The position numbers and the translations under genes were made by a program. A stretch of 7,378 bases of DNA from JANMAT01 sp031359995 (lineage in GTDB: Bacteria; Actinomycetota; Acidimicrobiia; Acidimicrobiales; Ilumatobacteraceae). Where the stretch lies: positions 1 through 7,378 of the forward strand of contig JANMAT010000155.1 of assembly GCA_031359995.1 (NCBI GenBank). Direction: 5' to 3'. Shown here one piece after another: positions 5,465 through 7,378 of the stretch. The notes beneath the pieces were generated by a model. That model was given only the letters and a program-made list of their open reading frames with translations, did not search any database and had not been told where the DNA came from. Position 1 is the first letter of the stretch. Each line of letters starts with the position of its first letter.

Positions 5465-7150
5465 TTACAAGGTCTTACCGTCCGTGGGCCGCTCGGTGGC
5501 TTGACCGCGCCAGCGATCGAGCGTGTCCACCGTCCCGGGCTCGTACACGAGGAGGATCGTGGCGTCGTCGGTGGCGTCTGCGAGCCGCTGTGCCACCTCG
5601 TCGGCGTTGATGAGCCGACCCGAGTGGAAGTGGGTCGTTGTGGTCCCCAGCGGCATGTGCTGCCCCTGCAGATCGAAGAACAGCTCGTCGACACGCCACA
5701 GGCTCATCGCCCCGTCGGGGCCGCCAGCCAACCGCAGGGCCTCCTCGAGGACCTCGCGAGCGTTGCCGGTGGTCATGGTCAGCTCAAGGCGCGTCCACGT
5801 GCCCGTGACGGGCTCGCCGGCCAACAGCTGGTCGACCACCTCGAGCTCGGCGCGGTCCACGAAGGAGAAGCTCATGGGCGTCTCGAACCAGGTGTTTGTC
5901 CGGTCCTGCACCCGGGCGAGCAACTCGACACAGCGGACCCAGCCAGCGTCGACCGGTGGCTCGCCCCCCGGCACCGGCGTCGAGGCGATCGTTCCGATCC
6001 CACCACCGAGGCCAACGGCCAGCATGTTCGGTGCGCACAGCGCAGACAGGAACCGGAGTGATGGCGTGAGGAGCGACGGCAGCGCGGCGAGGCCGGACAC
6101 GGTGTAGTGCAGCTGCAGGCGCTGTTGTGACCAGTCGACTCGCATCTCGATGCTCAGGATCCGGGCCGGATCGGTGAGTTCGGCGGTCAGTCCTATGGCC
6201 CCGACAGACTGCGTACGGCCGGTCACCGGCAGGGCAGCGAGGCGGACACCTTCGGGAGACTCGATGGTGAGGTCGAGACGGAACTCGGGCGTGTCAGTGA
6301 GTTCAGCGGCGCTGATGTGCAATTCGCATTCAGGGAGGTCCTGGGCGAAGCCGGCTGGCGCGTCGACGCGAACTCGACGCACGTACTCGGCGGGCACGGT
6401 CGCGGGGACGCCGAAATAGAACGTGGCCTCCAACGAGGCGCGGGTCGCGTCGGCGGCGTCCTGGTTTGGGAAGACGAAGTCGGCCTGCAGGGTGATGGGA
6501 CGGTCCCGGTCGGCGCCTATGTAGCGAGGCGAGAGCCGGGCGGTCGACGTGCCGGCCGCACTGTCGAAGCTGATGTCGACCCTGTAGAAGGGATCGAGGC
6601 CATCGCACAGGTCGGCGATAGCACGGATCCGGGCGAGGGCGTCGGTCACGCCGTCGGCGAGCGCCGCTGTCTCCGCTTGGAAGAGCTTGGTGAGATCGCG
6701 GATCTCGTCGGCGACGTCGGTGAGGAAGTAGCGTGGGATGCACGCGTGTTGTGCCATCGCCGCGTCCAGCTGGGTCCGACCGATCCACCGACACCTTGTG
6801 GTGACGCTGGTCGTGAGGGCGTCGAACCTCGTCTGCTCGGCGTCGGTTGGGTCGATCGGCACCACGAGCGCCCATGTGGCGGGCTTCAGCTTCATCGCCC
6901 GGTCGAACGACTTCTTGACTTGGGTACGTCGGGCGGTCTTGAGCCGGCCGGTGAACGACTTCAGCTCGAAGATCTCCAACCCGACCGGGTCGTCGAAGTG
7001 GACGTCCTTGCCCCCGTCCCCGCCGCTGCCGTCGGTCCGAACGGCGGTCGGATGCTGGATGCTCAGCAGGGTGGAGACCATGTCCTCGAACAGATCGGGG
7101 GAGCGCAGCCGGTCCCACTCGACCCGCACGGGCGCGGCGGGGGGATTCAT
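5465..7150 (-). CDS. Restriction-endonuclease-like protein: N-terminal Mrr-type PD-(D/E)XK domain, unknown C-terminal domain
   Basis: 561 residues from the ATG at 7150. The nuclease domain is residues about 10-145: WDRLRSPDLFEDMVSTLL with Glu22, then DGSGGDGGKDVHF (40-52) with Asp49 as the likely metal-binding aspartate. EIFELKSF (59-66) carries the E-x-K pair Glu62/Lys64, and RRTQVKKSFDRA (74-85) and WALVVPID (93-100) follow. These match the FE...DGGxD...ExK...Q layout of Mrr-like type IV enzymes, which cut modified or foreign DNA. Residues about 150-561 are rich in predicted beta strands and are not recognised; they may be a sensor or target-recognition region. There is no membrane segment. 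The frame stays open upstream to an ATG at 7309, but those 53 extra residues look non-coding and would overlap the divergent gene's start. A 13-codon leader ORF overlaps the chosen start. The gene converges on the SNIPE-like unit, suggesting a defence cluster. Confidence 0.82.
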   Translation of the reverse strand: MNPPAAPVRVEWDRLRSPDLFEDMVSTLLSIQHPTAVRTDGSGGDGGKDVHFDDPVGLEIFELKSFTGRLKTARRTQVKKSFDRAMKLKPATWALVVPIDPTDAEQTRFDALTTSVTTRCRWIGRTQLDAAMAQHACIPRYFLTDVADEIRDLTKLFQAETAALADGVTDALARIRAIADLCDGLDPFYRVDISFDSAAGTSTARLSPRYIGADRDRPITLQADFVFPNQDAADATRASLEATFYFGVPATVPAEYVRRVRVDAPAGFAQDLPECELHISAAELTDTPEFRLDLTIESPEGVRLAALPVTGRTQSVGAIGLTAELTDPARILSIEMRVDWSQQRLQLHYTVSGLAALPSLLTPSLRFLSALCAPNMLAVGLGGGIGTIASTPVPGGEPPVDAGWVRCVELLARVQDRTNTWFETPMSFSFVDRAELEVVDQLLAGEPVTGTWTRLELTMTTGNAREVLEEALRLAGGPDGAMSLWRVDELFFDLQGQHMPLGTTTTHFHSGRLINADEVAQRLADATDDATILLVYEPGTVDTLDRWRGQATERPTDGKTL

Positions 7151-7188
7151 GGGTGTGTCGATCCCTGCTGATCGCCGAGCGTGACCAT
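7147..7188 (-). CDS. Putative 13-residue leader peptide ORF overlapping the nuclease start (ATGA)
   Basis: An ATG at 7188 lies directly behind the purine-rich GGAGAGGAG (7197 down to 7189), the strongest Shine-Dalgarno-like sequence near this gene. It opens MVTLGDQQGSTHP and stops with a TGA that overlaps the nuclease ATG in the four-base ATGA arrangement. The nuclease's own site (AGGG, 12-base spacer) is poorly placed. Translation of the leader could therefore deliver ribosomes to the nuclease start by termination-reinitiation. The ORF is very short and could be chance, with GGAGAGGAG only marking an untranslated leader. No function is claimed for the peptide itself. Confidence 0.35.
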   Translation of the reverse strand: MVTLGDQQGSTHP

Positions 7189-7295
7189 CTCCTCTCCATG
7201 ATGGTCGAGCGGTGCCGCCCGCGTGGTGAATGCTCAACGCGATCGCCCCTGGCTCGGGGCTTGATCGAAGGGAAACCGACCGCCACCGGGCGGGA

Positions 7296-7301
7296 TAGGG
7301 T
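7296..7301 (+). promoter_or_regulatory. -10-like box (TAGGGT) for a leaderless mRNA
   Basis: TAGGGT fits TAnnnT and is followed by exactly six bases (CGAGAC) before the ATG at 7308, the same geometry as the box before the lipoprotein gene. A start of transcription at the A of ATG is expected. The -35 region is not convincing. The AGGG inside the box could alternatively act as a ribosome binding site with a seven-base spacer. Confidence 0.45.
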
Positions 7302-7307
7302 CGAGAC

Positions 7308-7378
7308 ATGAGCAGCGCAGCGTCGTTTCCCTTCGGAGAGGCGGCTGAGCCACGCCCCGCTCGGCGGCCCGGCGGCCC
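7308..7378 (+). CDS. Start of an unidentified gene, cut by the right window edge
   Basis: Twenty-three codons from an ATG are present, beginning MSSAASFPFGEAAEPRPARR, with no stop before the window ends. The start is supported by the well-placed TAGGGT box and by divergent arrangement with the nuclease gene. The visible part is a low-complexity Ala/Pro/Arg-rich N-terminus with no domain, so no product can be named. Confidence 0.5.
   Translation, partial: MSSAASFPFGEAAEPRPARRPGG

Noticed and set aside
2201..5478. ATCGTT...AAGGTCT occurring at 2201-2223 and again at 5461-5476, considered as direct repeats flanking the cassette
   Set aside because: The two blocks are short (6 and 7 bases) and differently spaced (10 versus 2 bases apart). 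The right copy lies across the 3' end of the nuclease gene, so chance is the simpler explanation.
6317..7171. Long plus-strand frame opposite the Mrr-type nuclease
   Set aside because: The minus-strand protein carries the nuclease motifs. The plus frame has no recognisable domain and starts inside it.
7151..7309. N-terminal extension of the Mrr-type nuclease to an ATG at 7309
   Set aside because: The 53 added residues are Arg/Ser/Pro-rich without domain character, would overlap the divergent promoter and start codon, and the ATG at 7150 directly precedes the conserved nuclease domain.
1..7378. CRISPR array, insertion sequence or rRNA
   Set aside because: No regularly spaced repeats, transposase motifs or rRNA-like sequence were seen on either strand.

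Overview
This is a high-GC window with actinobacterial traits. These are many GTG starts, two -10-like TAnnnT boxes placed exactly for leaderless transcripts, and an N-terminal Trp/Pro repeat of a kind I associate with actinobacterial proteins. A member of the Actinomycetota is likely, perhaps an environmental acidimicrobial-type lineage, but that is inference and no rRNA or marker gene is present.

Layout from left to right. (1) Bases 1-1307, minus strand: nearly all of a lipoprotein substrate-binding component of a branched-chain-amino-acid-type ABC transporter, running off the left edge. (2) Bases 1391-2161, plus strand, divergent from it: an AlaX-type Ala-tRNA editing hydrolase. (3) Bases 2297-5007, plus strand: a tight two-gene unit with 2 bases between stop and start. 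The first gene is a coiled-coil protein whose C-terminal part resembles the non-catalytic N-terminal region of Mrr-type restriction endonucleases, but it has no nuclease domain. The second combines a Trp/Pro-rich N-terminus, a DUF4041 domain and a T5orf172/MUG113 GIY-YIG nuclease domain, the architecture of the SNIPE anti-phage nuclease. (4) Bases 5008-5464: a gene-poor stretch with a (GT)12 dinucleotide repeat, lying between convergent genes. (5) Bases 5465-7150, minus strand: a 561-residue protein with an N-terminal Mrr/PD-(D/E)XK-type nuclease domain and a long unrecognised C-terminal part. A 13-codon leader ORF precedes it and overlaps its start as ATGA. (6) Bases 7308-7378, plus strand: the first codons of another gene, probably leaderless.

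The main interest is bases 2297-7150, which look like a small defence island between ordinary genes. A nuclease-free Mrr-like partner is coupled to a SNIPE-like GIY-YIG nuclease, and a second, unrelated nuclease lies convergent to them. Hand counts of single 60-base lines fall from about 77-78% GC in the left-hand genes to about 55-65% in parts of the island, which fits acquisition by transfer. The proposed joint function of the two-gene unit is inference. The domain assignments come from reading motifs and from memory of the families, not from a search.
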